A DNA stretch of 64,000 nucleotides from positions 18,916-82,915 of the forward strand of contig JAHAJA010000017.1 in NCBI GenBank assembly GCA_018372435.1. Reading direction: 5' to 3'. The notes beneath the pieces are model-generated. The model saw nothing but the letters and a program-made list of their open reading frames with translations, was not told the origin of the DNA and did no database searches. Positions 8,718 through 17,539 of this stretch are shown piece after piece; position 1 is the first letter of the stretch, and each line of letters opens with the position of its first letter. The translations under genes and the position numbers were made by a program. Source of the stretch: Clostridiales bacterium. GTDB taxonomy: Bacteria; Bacillota; Clostridia; Lachnospirales; Lachnospiraceae.

Positions 8718-9379
8718 CTGTATCCAACTCCCCAAACCGTATCAATCATCGGATCATTGCAATAGTTGCTTAACTTCGTACGTATTCTACGAATATGTTC
8801 CGTTATAATGCTACTATCTCCATCTTTATCAAATCCCCATAACTTCTCATAGATTGCTTCTTTCGTGAACGTGTTGCCTTTATTCATACTTAGAATCTCA
8901 ACGATATCAAACTCTGTTTTCGTTAATGTTATTGGAGTCCCCTTATACGATATACTTCTTTCTGAATATGAAATCACAAATTCCTTCGAAAAACGTATCT
9001 TTTCTTTACTCATCTTACGTTCTTCTCTCCTAAGATGTGCAGTTACTCTCGCTTCTAACTCATCAAGACTAAAGGGTTTTAGTATATAATCGTCTCCCCC
9101 AACTTTAAGCCCTCTAATTCGGTCTTGTTCCTCCACCTTAGCTGTTAGAAACAGGATTGGACAACTTACATAATCACGTATCCGCTTACATACTTCTATC
9201 CCGTCCATCTGTGGCATATTGATATCTAGCAAAATAATATCAGGGTTTACTTCAACTTTATATAATGCTTCCATTCCGTCATATGCTGTATACACTGTAA
9301 ATCCCTGTATCTCAAAGAAATCCTTTAATAAGGATACGACATCTTTCTCATCATCAATAACTAAGATTTTATAATTCAT
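8705..9379 (-). CDS. OmpR/PhoB-family response regulator
   Basis: The protein has 224 residues. The receiver domain (1-115) has the acidic pocket (DDE), the phospho-acceptor Asp in ILLDINMPQMDG, the conserved Thr (FLTAK) and Lys (ILKPF). The C-terminal winged helix (about 130-224) ends in VWGVGYRWIG. It is probably activated by the adjacent kinase and drives the ABC exporter genes behind it. ATG 9379 follows AAAGGAG with 9 bp spacing. Confidence 0.92.
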   Translation of the reverse strand: MNYKILVIDDEKDVVSLLKDFFEIQGFTVYTAYDGMEALYKVEVNPDIILLDINMPQMDGIEVCKRIRDYVSCPILFLTAKVEEQDRIRGLKVGGDDYILKPFSLDELEARVTAHLRREERKMSKEKIRFSKEFVISYSERSISYKGTPITLTKTEFDIVEILSMNKGNTFTKEAIYEKLWGFDKDGDSSIITEHIRRIRTKLSNYCNDPMIDTVWGVGYRWIG

Positions 9380-9520
9380 CAAACAACACTCCTTTATATA
9401 TGTAGAATACCATGTTATCAGCCAATTATCTATAAATTATCTACACTGCCTATTCAAATTCTGATTTGGAATCTTAACTAGATTTGTAAGCGAATTTAAG
9501 AACGAGAAAACTTCCTGTAG

Positions 9521-9548
9521 AAAAAAAGACAGCAATTCGCTGTCTTTT
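9521..9548 (-). terminator. Intrinsic terminator after the flavodoxin-like gene
   Basis: AAAAGACAGC (9524-9533) pairs with GCTGTCTTTT (9539-9548) around a 5-nt loop, with seven T on the minus strand. It lies 15 bp beyond the stop at 9564. Confidence 0.92.
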
Positions 9549-9563
9549 CTTTTCTAATATACT

Positions 9564-10184
9564 CTAACGGATATAATTCGTTCTAACCTTTTCTTCTCTT
9601 ACAGGCATTGCAACACCGGCTTTCTTACCTGCTTCAATACATTTGAGGAGCCATGCCATGTTAGCACCAAGTGTTCTCATAGTTTGCATACCTTCTTCAT
9701 CTTTAACTACTTCCTCTGGAGTATTGCCATGAACCATGTTCCAGTATTGGGATGATACTACCGGCATGTTGCAGATTGTAAAGTACTTATTAATCTGGTC
9801 AAATGTAGCAGTTGCTCCACCTCTACGGCAGCTTACTACTGCTGCACCTGGCTTATCTTCATATATGTTTCCCTTACCATAGAATGCACGGTCTAAGAAG
9901 GACGTTAGCATACCTGATGCCGCTGCATAGTGAACAGGTGAACCAAACACGTATGCATCTGCTGTAGCAGCTTTTTCAACGAATTCATTCACTGTATCAT
10001 CCATAAAACACTTACCAGTCTTCGTACAGACACCGCACCCTATACAGCCACAGATTGGTTTTGCTCCAACTTGAAAAATCTCCGTTTCAATTCCTTGTTC
10101 ATTCAACGTCTTAGCAACCTCTTGTAATGCTGTATATGTACAACCTTTTGCGCGAGGACTTCCATTAACTAATAAAACTTTCAT
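9564..10184 (-). CDS. Flavodoxin-fold NAD(P)H:FMN oxidoreductase / iron-sulfur flavoprotein family
   Basis: This 206-residue protein begins MKVLLVNGSPRAKGCTYTAL, the FMN phosphate-binding loop of the NADPH-dependent FMN reductase and iron-sulfur flavoprotein superfamily. CGCIGCGVC (around residue 46) is the compact Cys motif found in the [4Fe-4S] members of the family. FGSPVHYAAASG is the second flavin-contact motif. It is a cytosolic electron carrier or reductase. The C-terminal part is longer than in simple flavodoxins. It lies next to hemerythrin and DUF1858 genes, which suggests a role in redox or nitrosative stress, but it has its own terminator and no copy of the palindrome found in front of those genes. 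Confidence 0.8.
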   Translation of the reverse strand: MKVLLVNGSPRAKGCTYTALQEVAKTLNEQGIETEIFQVGAKPICGCIGCGVCTKTGKCFMDDTVNEFVEKAATADAYVFGSPVHYAAASGMLTSFLDRAFYGKGNIYEDKPGAAVVSCRRGGATATFDQINKYFTICNMPVVSSQYWNMVHGNTPEEVVKDEEGMQTMRTLGANMAWLLKCIEAGKKAGVAMPVREEKVRTNYIR

Positions 10185-10321
10185 AATAACATACTCCTTT
10201 CCAAACTCTAAAGACTTTGTGCGTAACTAAATTCTCAGTTAAAAAGCAAACGTCTTTCAACCTAAGCTCATTATAATCCCTACTTCTGTTATATGCTAGT
10301 CAAATCGTTAGTAGTATACGT

Positions 10322-10386
10322 AAAAAAGGTCCTTCGTTAAATAACTGAGTTGTCATTCTATTCTCTCAATTATCTAACAAAGAACC
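10322..10386 (-). terminator. Intrinsic terminator after the hemerythrin gene
   Basis: A long imperfect stem (GGTTCTTTGTTAGATAATTG against CAGTTATTTAACGAAGGACC on the minus strand) is followed by TTTTTT. It closes the DUF1858-hemerythrin unit. Confidence 0.85.
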
Positions 10387-10408
10387 CTAGTATTATGCGA
10401 AATTTGAG

Positions 10409-10972
10409 TTATTGATTATATTTTTCTTCTAATCTTTGTAGAATTCCGAGATACTTACTTTGTACCCCTTCTTTCTCCCCTTCTTCTTCAAGAATCTTTG
10501 TTTGTTCATCAATAGCTGCTAAACTTTCTTTTTTTAGATTCTTTTCACCAAAGGTAAATACAACCTCATTCTCTTTTAAAGCATGGCGTCTGATCAGATA
10601 GGTATACGCAGTTGTATTAACGATAATATCTAGTTTCGCATCTGTATTAGTATTGTCTGCCTCATATGCTCTTAATGCTTGCTCTAGTTCACTCATATGC
10701 AATCTGCCAAGATCATGTTCCACTAACATCCCATGGGTAACAAGATTCGTACCTATTTTACCAAGTTCCTTAACCATGAAATCAAATAAAAGATTTTCTT
10801 CCTTTTTGTGATGATGCTTATCTGCATAATTCCTCACAAAATCTACCATAGCATCAAAATCTGCTACCACTAATTCACCACCGTTCATTACGTGTAAACT
10901 AGCCTTACGCATTACATCCGCCATACGTAATATAGCGTCATGTTCCTTAACAAGAATATCAATTCCGTACAT
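10409..10972 (-). CDS. Hemerythrin-like di-iron protein
   Basis: This 187-residue all-helical protein has the hemerythrin ligand pattern: H11, H53-H55 with E58, H80 and H86, and H130 with E134. The C-terminal 40 residues are a charged helix. Hemerythrin-like proteins bind O2 or NO at a di-iron site or repair damaged Fe-S clusters (RIC/YtfE/ScdA family). The gene is 46 bp downstream of a DUF1858 gene, and the pair sits under a palindromic operator shared with hcp2. Because RIC proteins have an N-terminal Cys-containing domain followed by hemerythrin, the pair reads as a split version. That functional link is inference; the hemerythrin fold is well supported. Confidence 0.88.
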   Translation of the reverse strand: MYGIDILVKEHDAILRMADVMRKASLHVMNGGELVVADFDAMVDFVRNYADKHHHKKEENLLFDFMVKELGKIGTNLVTHGMLVEHDLGRLHMSELEQALRAYEADNTNTDAKLDIIVNTTAYTYLIRRHALKENEVVFTFGEKNLKKESLAAIDEQTKILEEEGEKEGVQSKYLGILQRLEEKYNQ

Positions 10973-11018
10973 ATATCACACATTCTCCTTTCTATGTCTA
11001 GAGCCTAATCTCTTAGTA

Positions 11019-11225
11019 TTATAGTAATTGACTTAATATTAAGTCTAAATCAAGACCATGAACTGCACATGCTTCTTCTAATGTTTCTGATCTTGAAGAA
11101 GGGCAACTGACACAATGCATTCCTGCCATTAATAAAACGTCTGCATTCTCTGGGTGATGTTTTATAATATCACTAATAATTGATTGTTCTGTAATTTCAT
11201 CTTCATAATTCATAATTGTATTCAT
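11019..11225 (-). CDS. DUF1858 protein (hybrid-cluster-protein-associated redox disulfide domain)
   Basis: This 68-residue protein contains the DUF1858 motif AGMHCVSCPSSRSETLEEAC with C38, C41 and C53. The family is known to be associated with hybrid-cluster proteins, either free or fused. The same domain forms the C-terminus of the Hcp encoded at 20777-22630 with nearly the same motif (AGMHCLGCPSSQAETLEEAC). It probably works as a thiol redox or Fe-S handling module. A ribosome binding site (AGAGG) lies close to the ATG. It is first in a two-gene unit with hemerythrin and is preceded by a TATAAT box and a GTTGTAATTACAAC palindrome. Confidence 0.88.
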   Translation of the reverse strand: MNTIMNYEDEITEQSIISDIIKHHPENADVLLMAGMHCVSCPSSRSETLEEACAVHGLDLDLILSQLL

Positions 11226-11367
11226 GCACCTCTAAGGTTTGCTTGCAATACCGGACGTGCATATCTCCTTTCCTTATATTTCAAATTTTTATATATTTGA
11301 TTATTTATATATTTAATTATTTATATATTTTAACTTATTAATTTTTAGCTTTTATTACTATGACCTT

Positions 11368-11409
11368 ATTATAGCTCATTCTTATATAAATATATGTTGT
11401 AATTACAAC
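11368..11409 (-). promoter_or_regulatory. Class II-type activator site and -10 box for DUF1858-hemerythrin
   Basis: GTTGTAATTACAAC (11396-11409) is a perfect palindrome. TATAAT lies on the minus strand at 11368-11373. The centre-to-centre distance is 32 bp, so the palindrome sits at about -41.5, where a Crp/Fnr protein replaces the -35 contact. The same spacing recurs at 22711-22752 and 23453-23494. Confidence 0.8.
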
Positions 11410-11504
11410 GTAATCAGTAATATTTATTGTTCTTTTCCATTTACGCATAAATAATACGTTAAAATCAAATACTACACTATAAAATATAATAGGAGGTTAT
11501 ACTT

Positions 11505-12755
11505 ATGTCAATAAATCCTTTTGAGCTTCAACCCAATAAAGTTGATGATACATTCCTTGATTTTAAAGAATTGTATCCTAACTCTTATGACAAAGACGCA
11601 ACAGATCCTTATACCAAAACCCGTATTATCTTGATGAATGGTACTGAATTTGAGGCGGTTTGGTTCTCTCATCAGTTCTCACGTCATTGTAATAATAATG
11701 ATATCCGAAGAGAACTTGCTTCAATGAGATTTATAGAACAACAGCAACAAAAGCGTGTCAGCAATCTAAAGCCAATTAATGAAACAATACTAGAAACGAC
11801 AATTGGCTACGAGCAGCTGGCAGTTGATTTAACTAGTATCTTAGCAAAAGAGGAAACAGATCCATGTGTTAAAAAAGCTCTTGATTTTGCTTTATTAGAG
11901 GACTTTGATCACTTATATCGTTATGCTGATCTATTAGAGATGGAACATCACATCTATGCCGATAAGTTAGTAGGTAAATATACAGAAATAATGCCAGCTC
12001 GTCCAACCATTGCTCATCATCGTTATCCTTGCGATAATATAAAACCATATATTAACAATAAAACGGCTGATCTTCTAACAAAACTTCATGTGAATATTAT
12101 AACTGCTGCTGAACAGCAAACTATGAACTATTATATGAATGTCAGTTGTTTCTATACTTCCGATATTGGTCGTAGATTATATCAAGAGATTGGACTTGTT
12201 GAGGAAGAACATGTCACACAATATGGTGGTTTGATCGATACCAATTGCACATGGTTAGAGAATTTATTAATGCACGAATATACAGAATGTTATCTATATT
12301 ACTCCTGTTTTGAAACAGAATGTGATCCTTATATTAAGAAGATCTGGGAACAACAATTTGAGCAAGAGGTTGCTCACCTTCATAAAGCAGCTGAAATGTT
12401 GAAAACCTATGAAAGTAAAGACTGGCAACAAGTAATTCCAAATGGTGAGTTTCCAAAACTTCTTTCATTAGGTTCTAATATTGATTATGTGCGTAAGATT
12501 ATTGAAACAGTACGTCTCACTGGTAAGCTAGAAGATTATGTTCCTGTATCAAGTCTACCTGATGATGATATTTTCTTCCGATACCAAAACAACATTATTA
12601 AATCTATTGAAGATGTTCCTAGTCACGATATCATAGAAAAATATATTGCTAAGGAAGGACAAGACTATCGATTCGAAGTAGCTCCTCATCCAATTGAAGC
12701 ATTACAAGATCGTAAAAAGGACAACACAACGATAGCACGTACAAAAAGTGAATAA
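11505..12755 (+). CDS. Ferritin-like (ExxH-rich) protein of unknown function
   Basis: The 416-residue protein is mostly helical. Its metal-ligand-like motifs are EDFDHLYRYAD and EMEHH around residues 129-147, LVEEEHVTQY near 240, HEYTECYLYYSCFE near 260 and FEQEVAHLHKA near 290. Repeated Glu-x-x-His pairs in helices are typical of ferritin-like di-iron proteins, so two such bundles are plausible. I do not recognise a named family. ATG follows AGGAGG. It is transcribed divergently from DUF1858-hemerythrin, with the palindromic operator in the shared region, but I found no -10 box at the matching distance on this side, so common control is uncertain. A role in peroxide, oxygen or NO defence is inferred from the neighbours. 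Confidence 0.6.
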   Translation: MSINPFELQPNKVDDTFLDFKELYPNSYDKDATDPYTKTRIILMNGTEFEAVWFSHQFSRHCNNNDIRRELASMRFIEQQQQKRVSNLKPINETILETTIGYEQLAVDLTSILAKEETDPCVKKALDFALLEDFDHLYRYADLLEMEHHIYADKLVGKYTEIMPARPTIAHHRYPCDNIKPYINNKTADLLTKLHVNIITAAEQQTMNYYMNVSCFYTSDIGRRLYQEIGLVEEEHVTQYGGLIDTNCTWLENLLMHEYTECYLYYSCFETECDPYIKKIWEQQFEQEVAHLHKAAEMLKTYESKDWQQVIPNGEFPKLLSLGSNIDYVRKIIETVRLTGKLEDYVPVSSLPDDDIFFRYQNNIIKSIEDVPSHDIIEKYIAKEGQDYRFEVAPHPIEALQDRKKDNTTIARTKSE

Positions 12756-12802
12756 ACGGGCTGTCCTGCGGTTCTACTTAAAGACAATCCTATGCAATAT
12801 AT

Positions 12803-12879
12803 AAAACAATCTCAAAAAGTTGTGACAGTGGAGAATATAATATATCCGCCATAGTCAATCAACAATTTGAGATTGTTTT
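12803..12879. terminator. Bidirectional terminator between convergent genes
   Basis: AAAACAATCTCAAA (from 12803) pairs with TTTGAGATTGTTTT (to 12879). The stem is extended by AGTTG/CAACA and has T-runs in both directions. It separates the ferritin-like gene from the DUF2935 gene. Confidence 0.85.
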
Positions 12880-12902
12880 AAAGTATTTTAATGCTTTTAC
12901 TT

Positions 12903-13802
12903 TTATTTTTGTTCTAATAATCGAATATAATGATTTGCTTCTCTTAACACATGGTCTGCTAATAATGGTAGAATCAAACTACGAATCTTACATTCTTCAA
13001 TTCCCTTTGTTCCTGCCTTCTTAAAATCGCGATATTTCATTGTTTCTAAAAGCGTCTTATCCGTGATAGAGCCGATTGTCATATCTGTCATATTCATTGC
13101 TTCTGACAATAACATTGCATATTGATTTGCAAAATCGTTCGCAGTCACTATCAAATCGTTTTCGGTAGGATCTAATAATCCTCTAATAAATAATGCATGC
13201 TCCATCATGATTTGATTCCAAAACAGTTCAATGTCCCTCATATTGTCTTGCGCTGCATTGCCTTCTTCTAGATTCATAATATATCTTTGATATAATTTTG
13301 CTTCTCGGATGATGTGTTCAATTAATAATGGATAATTCATTGTGAACATTTTACATTTTAAAACATTGTCTAATGTCAGTTCTTTAAATGAGATTAGCCC
13401 TGCCAGTAGCTCTAAAGATCGTTGATTTAGTTGTCTTACCATCTCCGTTAAATCACAATCTACTTTCTTCCCTCTCCTATTATTATTCCTTAATTTACCT
13501 TCAAGAATCGTAATATTTTCGTCAATCTGACTGCCTGTTAACATACTTGTCTTTCTCTCAGCGTCCAAAGTAAACTCAGTTATTACTTCACCCGATTCAA
13601 AAATAGTATCTCCCACTACACCTTGACTCAAGCAAATAGCATCATATAATAAATCTTCGAATGCCTTCTTATAATTGCATGCTTCTTTTATATACTCTTT
13701 ATTTGCCTGCGTATATCCAACCTCTAAGAAAAATGAGTGTTCTTTCATGATTCTTCCAAAAAACAAATGTAGTTCCAACGAGGATGTTACATAATAATTC
13801 AT
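12903..13802 (-). CDS. DUF2935-family protein, two tandem domains
   Basis: This 299-residue helical protein has two related halves. The first contains FFGRIMKEHSFFLEVGY, and the second contains FWNQIMMEHALFIRGLLDPTE, the hallmark of DUF2935. Each half ends with a helix of the type LLIEHIIREAKLYQRYI or LLADHVLREANHYIRLL. The Glu-His pairs resemble hemerythrin- or ferritin-like metal ligands, and the family occurs in Bacilli and Clostridia, often with sporulation or stress genes. Function is not established. AAGGAG lies 5 bp before ATG 13802, so the upstream ATG at 13817 is rejected. It faces the ferritin-like gene tail to tail. Confidence 0.8.
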   Translation of the reverse strand: MNYYVTSSLELHLFFGRIMKEHSFFLEVGYTQANKEYIKEACNYKKAFEDLLYDAICLSQGVVGDTIFESGEVITEFTLDAERKTSMLTGSQIDENITILEGKLRNNNRRGKKVDCDLTEMVRQLNQRSLELLAGLISFKELTLDNVLKCKMFTMNYPLLIEHIIREAKLYQRYIMNLEEGNAAQDNMRDIELFWNQIMMEHALFIRGLLDPTENDLIVTANDFANQYAMLLSEAMNMTDMTIGSITDKTLLETMKYRDFKKAGTKGIEECKIRSLILPLLADHVLREANHYIRLLEQK

Positions 13803-13890
13803 ATCTTCTCCTTGCATAATTTTATCTATCTATTTAACATATGCGTATCCATTATACAAGGTGCTTATAGGATATGTTATTCTCCTTCTA

Positions 13891-13950
13891 ATGCTTTATT
13901 AGAAGTTATAATGCTTTATTAGAAGTTATAATGCTTTATTAGAAGTTGTC
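13891..13950. repeat. Three tandem 20-bp repeats, each with a small palindrome
   Basis: The unit ATGCTTTATTAGAAGTTATA is repeated at 13891, 13911 and 13931, with the last copy diverging at its end. Each unit carries TAATGCTTTATTA-type dyad symmetry. The array lies between the 6-phospho-beta-glucosidase stop and the DUF2935 promoter region. Confidence 0.85.
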
Positions 13951-13993
13951 GCACTAACGTATAACGCTTCGAGCAACAACCTCAAAATCTCAA

Positions 13994-15415
13994 CTAGTTC
14001 AAACCATTGTTTTTAATTACACTCTTATACCATTCGAAGGATTTCTTCTTGTAACGTTTCATCGTTCCATTTCCTTCATTGTCTTTGTCAACATAGATAA
14101 ATCCATAACGTTTCTTCATCTCTCCAGTTGATGCACTTACTAAATCAATACATCCCCAAGAGGTATATCCTATTAAATCAACGCCATCAAGCTCTACCGC
14201 ATCCGTCATAGCTTTAATATGCGCTTCTAAGTATGCAATTCGGTAATCATCTTCTACAGTCCCATCTTCCGTTAATGTATCCACTGCACCAAGCCCATTC
14301 TCAACAATAAACAATGGCTTTTGATAACGATCATACAAAGCATTCATTGTAATACGAAGTCCTAATGGGTCAATTTGCCACCCCCACTCACTAGCTTTTA
14401 GATGAGGATTACGAATACCCGCTATTACATTCCCAGAAGTCTTCTCACCCACATCAGGATTTGCACTTGTAAGTCTAGAAGTATAGTAACTGAAGGCAAT
14501 ATAGTCCACAGTATTCTCTCTTAGGATTCTCTCATCTTCTGGCTCCATATGGATATGAACCTGATTACGTTCTAAGAATCTCTTCGCATAATTTGGATAA
14601 GCTCCTCTCGATTGAACATCAATAAAGAAATAGTTTCCCTTATCCTTCTCCATTGCTGCGAATACATCTTCGGGATTGCATGAATATGGATAAAATTGAC
14701 CAGCTGCTAACATACAACCAACTTTATTGTTTGGATCAATCTCGTGAGCCAACTTTGTGGCTAATGCAGAAGCTACCAATTCGTTATGTGCTGCTTGGTA
14801 TTTTACTTGTACTTCATCTTCCCCGTCACGGAACATAATTCCTGCTCCCATGAATGGAAGGTGCATTAACATGTTGATTTCATTGAATGTCATCCAGTAC
14901 CTAACTTTTCCTTTGAATCGTTTGAAGATTACGTCACAATATCTTACATAAGCATCGATTACTTTACGACTTCTCCATGAGCCATATTTTTGCTCTAATG
15001 CAAGTGGTACATCAAAATGGCAGATTGTAACCACTGGTTCAATATTATATCTTAACAGTTCGTCAATAAATGCTTCATAGAAAGCCAATCCTTCTTCATT
15101 CGGTTCCGCTTCTTCCCCTGTTGGGAAGATTCTTGACCAAGCAAATGAGAAACGGTAGCATTTAAATCCCATCTCAGCAAACAATTTGATATCTTCTTTG
15201 TAATTGTGATACATATCAATTGCCTCATGAGATGGAAAATACGAATCTTTTGGTAGTTCATTATAATGCAATTGACCTTGCATTACCGCACGACGATGTT
15301 CTCCCCATGGGATTACATCAACAGTTCCAAGCCCTTTCTTGCCTTCTAGATATCCACCTTCACACTGGTTTGCGGCTGTCGCGCCTCCCCATAAAAAACC
15401 TTTTGGTAAACTCAT
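13994..15415 (-). CDS. bglA: 6-phospho-beta-glucosidase (GH1)
   Basis: This 473-residue family 1 glycoside hydrolase hydrolyses phosphorylated beta-glucosides (such as cellobiose-6-phosphate or salicin-6-phosphate) delivered by the PTS. Seen are the N-terminal FLWGGATAANQCEGG, the acid/base motif TFNEIN and the nucleophile motif FIVENGLG. Near the C-terminus the MKKRYGFIYVD region of phospho-glucosidases is present. AAGGAG lies 8 bp before ATG 15415; the GTG at 15424 overlaps the binding site and is rejected. It is the last gene of the operon antiterminator - PTS - glucosidase, and its expression depends on the upstream antitermination. Confidence 0.93.
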   Translation of the reverse strand: MSLPKGFLWGGATAANQCEGGYLEGKKGLGTVDVIPWGEHRRAVMQGQLHYNELPKDSYFPSHEAIDMYHNYKEDIKLFAEMGFKCYRFSFAWSRIFPTGEEAEPNEEGLAFYEAFIDELLRYNIEPVVTICHFDVPLALEQKYGSWRSRKVIDAYVRYCDVIFKRFKGKVRYWMTFNEINMLMHLPFMGAGIMFRDGEDEVQVKYQAAHNELVASALATKLAHEIDPNNKVGCMLAAGQFYPYSCNPEDVFAAMEKDKGNYFFIDVQSRGAYPNYAKRFLERNQVHIHMEPEDERILRENTVDYIAFSYYTSRLTSANPDVGEKTSGNVIAGIRNPHLKASEWGWQIDPLGLRITMNALYDRYQKPLFIVENGLGAVDTLTEDGTVEDDYRIAYLEAHIKAMTDAVELDGVDLIGYTSWGCIDLVSASTGEMKKRYGFIYVDKDNEGNGTMKRYKKKSFEWYKSVIKNNGLN

Positions 15416-15447
15416 AATAAACACTCCTTTTCAATCTAATTTTTCTA

Positions 15448-15477
15448 GAAAGACGCTATTTTATCATAGCGTCTTTC
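15448..15477 (-). terminator. Hairpin between PTS gene and glucosidase gene
   Basis: GAAAGACGCTA (15448-15458) pairs with TAGCGTCTTTC (15467-15477). The downstream T-run is weak, so it may only lower readthrough to the glucosidase gene or protect the transcript. Two tandem 17-bp AT-rich repeats lie just upstream (15493-15526). Confidence 0.6.
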
Positions 15478-15533
15478 TCTTCTCTATTTATCTTTATCTT
15501 TAAATTCTCTTTATCTTTAAATTCTCTTTGACT

Positions 15534-17423
15534 TTACTTTACAACTTTTATTACTTCTTCGCCCGTAGATACTTTACGGTCAGTCACTGATAATACTTCT
15601 GTATAATCTGTAGTATTGCTTATGATTATTGGTGTAACTACTTCAAAACCTTGGCTCATAATACCTTTCATATCAAAATCTAATAGATGTGTTCCAACTT
15701 CTACACGGTCACCAGTCTTAACATGTGCTGTATAATATTTTCCTTCTAAACGAACGGTATCAATACCAACATGAATTAAAATTTCAATTCCATCATCACT
15801 TACAAGCCCAATTGCGTGTTTTGTATCAAATACCATCGAAACGGTACCGCTAACAGGTGATACTACTTTTCCTTCTGTTGGAATGATTGCCATACCTTTA
15901 CCTAGGATTTCCCCCGCGAAGGTTTCATCACTTACATCTTTCAGTGGAATTGCTTCCCCTGTAATTGGAGCGCAAACTACATCTTTGCTATGAGTTGTTT
16001 TAACGATTGTATTATTTTCTTTCTTGTCTTCTGTCTTCTCTACTGTTGCGCTCTCTGTTACAGGATCTTTATAGATAATAAATGCTACTACGAATGCAAT
16101 TACAACACTGATAGCTGCACCAATACATGCAAAGTAGAATGTTGTCATTGTATCTCCACCAATATAACTTGGTAATGTTAAGAATCCTGGAGAACCACCT
16201 GAGTAGTTAGCAACTTTGAAGATTCCCATGAATAAACCACCAATTGCACCACCAATCATAGATGCATACAATGGAGTCTTATAACGTAAGTTAACACCAT
16301 ATAACGCAGGTTCTGTAATACCGCATACCCCTGTGATACCTGCTGACATTGCTAGTTGTTTGATATCTGATTGTTTTGATTTAAATGCTACAGCTAAGGA
16401 TGCAGCACCTTGAGCTACGTTAGAAGCTAACATACCAGGGTAGATAATTGTATCATATCCTAGAGTCATACGATTATTGATACCGATTGGAATTAAACCA
16501 TAATGTGTACCTGTCATAACAAATAATGGAGTTAAACCACCAATTAAAGTTGGAACTAACCAACTACAATAAGATTCGATTGTCTTAATACCACTTCCAA
16601 TAAGATTACTAATGTTGTAACCGATTGGACCAATTACTACCAATGTGATAACACCAGTAATTGCTATTGTTATTAATGGTTTTGAGAAAAACTTAATTGG
16701 TTTTGGTGAAATCTTATCAGCAATTGGTTCAACTAATGACATAAACCATACTGCTAGAATAATAGGTAATACAGATGATGAATAACTAGCAAGTGAAATT
16801 GGTAAACCAAATACACTAATACCAGTACCCGCTTCTTTAGCTGTATTTACCATGGATACGAAATTTGGATGTAATAGAATTCCACCAATCATCATTGCCA
16901 AATACGCATTACATTTAAACTTCTTCGCAGCTGAATTAGCTAGTAAGATTGGCAAGAAATAAAACGCTGAATCTGCCATGAAGTTAATTACTTGATACGA
17001 TTGTGATTCTGTTGAAATCAATTTAAATGCTACTAAAATCGCAAGTACCGCCTTTAACATACCTGCTGCTGTAATCGCTGGTAAGATTGGTGTGAAGATA
17101 CCTGTAATCGTATCAATTAATTTGGCACCTCTTGATCGTTTATCTTCTTCTACGTTAGCGTTTTCTTTACCTTGGTCTAAGTCTGCTAACTTTACAATCT
17201 CTTTGTATACACTACCTACATCACTACCAATAATAACTTGATACTGTCCGGCATTGCTAACAACCCCCATAACACCTGGTGTATTCTTTAATGCCTGTGT
17301 ATTTGCTTTACCTTCATCTTTTAGATTAAAACGCAGTCTTGTTGCACAATGTGTTAATGAAGCAACATTATCTTTTCCGCCGATGAGTTCTACTATACTC
17401 TCGCCTAATTTCTTGTAGTCCAT
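15534..17423 (-). CDS. bglP: Beta-glucoside-specific PTS enzyme EIIBCA
   Basis: This 629-residue permease phosphorylates beta-glucosides during uptake. The domain order is IIB (1-85) with the phospho-Cys C26 in SLTHCATRLRF, IIC (about 105-460) with about ten membrane segments and the GITEPALYGVNL motif, and IIA (about 490-629) with phospho-His H551 in HVGIDTV. All active residues are present and the length is standard. It phosphorylates or relieves the antiterminator encoded upstream in the same operon, the usual Bgl feedback. It lies between a RAT/terminator switch and the glucosidase gene. Confidence 0.94.
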   Translation of the reverse strand: MDYKKLGESIVELIGGKDNVASLTHCATRLRFNLKDEGKANTQALKNTPGVMGVVSNAGQYQVIIGSDVGSVYKEIVKLADLDQGKENANVEEDKRSRGAKLIDTITGIFTPILPAITAAGMLKAVLAILVAFKLISTESQSYQVINFMADSAFYFLPILLANSAAKKFKCNAYLAMMIGGILLHPNFVSMVNTAKEAGTGISVFGLPISLASYSSSVLPIILAVWFMSLVEPIADKISPKPIKFFSKPLITIAITGVITLVVIGPIGYNISNLIGSGIKTIESYCSWLVPTLIGGLTPLFVMTGTHYGLIPIGINNRMTLGYDTIIYPGMLASNVAQGAASLAVAFKSKQSDIKQLAMSAGITGVCGITEPALYGVNLRYKTPLYASMIGGAIGGLFMGIFKVANYSGGSPGFLTLPSYIGGDTMTTFYFACIGAAISVVIAFVVAFIIYKDPVTESATVEKTEDKKENNTIVKTTHSKDVVCAPITGEAIPLKDVSDETFAGEILGKGMAIIPTEGKVVSPVSGTVSMVFDTKHAIGLVSDDGIEILIHVGIDTVRLEGKYYTAHVKTGDRVEVGTHLLDFDMKGIMSQGFEVVTPIIISNTTDYTEVLSVTDRKVSTGEEVIKVVK

Positions 17424-17449
17424 ATCCTATACCCTTCCTTCCTTTTAAT

Positions 17450-17506
17450 AAAAAAATACCTAAACTAATCCTACTAGTAAAGTGCTAGCGAGATTAATTT
17501 AGGTAT
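17450..17506 (-). terminator. Conditional terminator between antiterminator and PTS genes
   Basis: Minus-strand ATACCTAAATTAATCTC pairs with GATTAGTTTAGGTAT and is followed by a run of seven T. Its 5' arm overlaps the RAT sequence, so binding of the antiterminator protein prevents the hairpin. Confidence 0.9.
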
Positions 17507-17528
17507 AGCCTACTTAAAGTAACAATCC
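17502..17528 (-). promoter_or_regulatory. RAT (ribonucleic antiterminator) site 2
   Basis: On the minus strand the sequence begins GGATTGTTACT and ends AGGCTATACC, matching the BglG/LicT target. It overlaps the following terminator stem by about 5 nt. Confidence 0.92.
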
Positions 17529-17539
17529 TATTAATCATT

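Noticed and set aside
11410..11504. Matching -10 box for the ferritin-like gene at 32 bp from the palindrome
   Set aside because: The sequence at that position (around 11432-11437) is not -10-like; a -61.5 arrangement with TAATAC is possible but too weak to claim.
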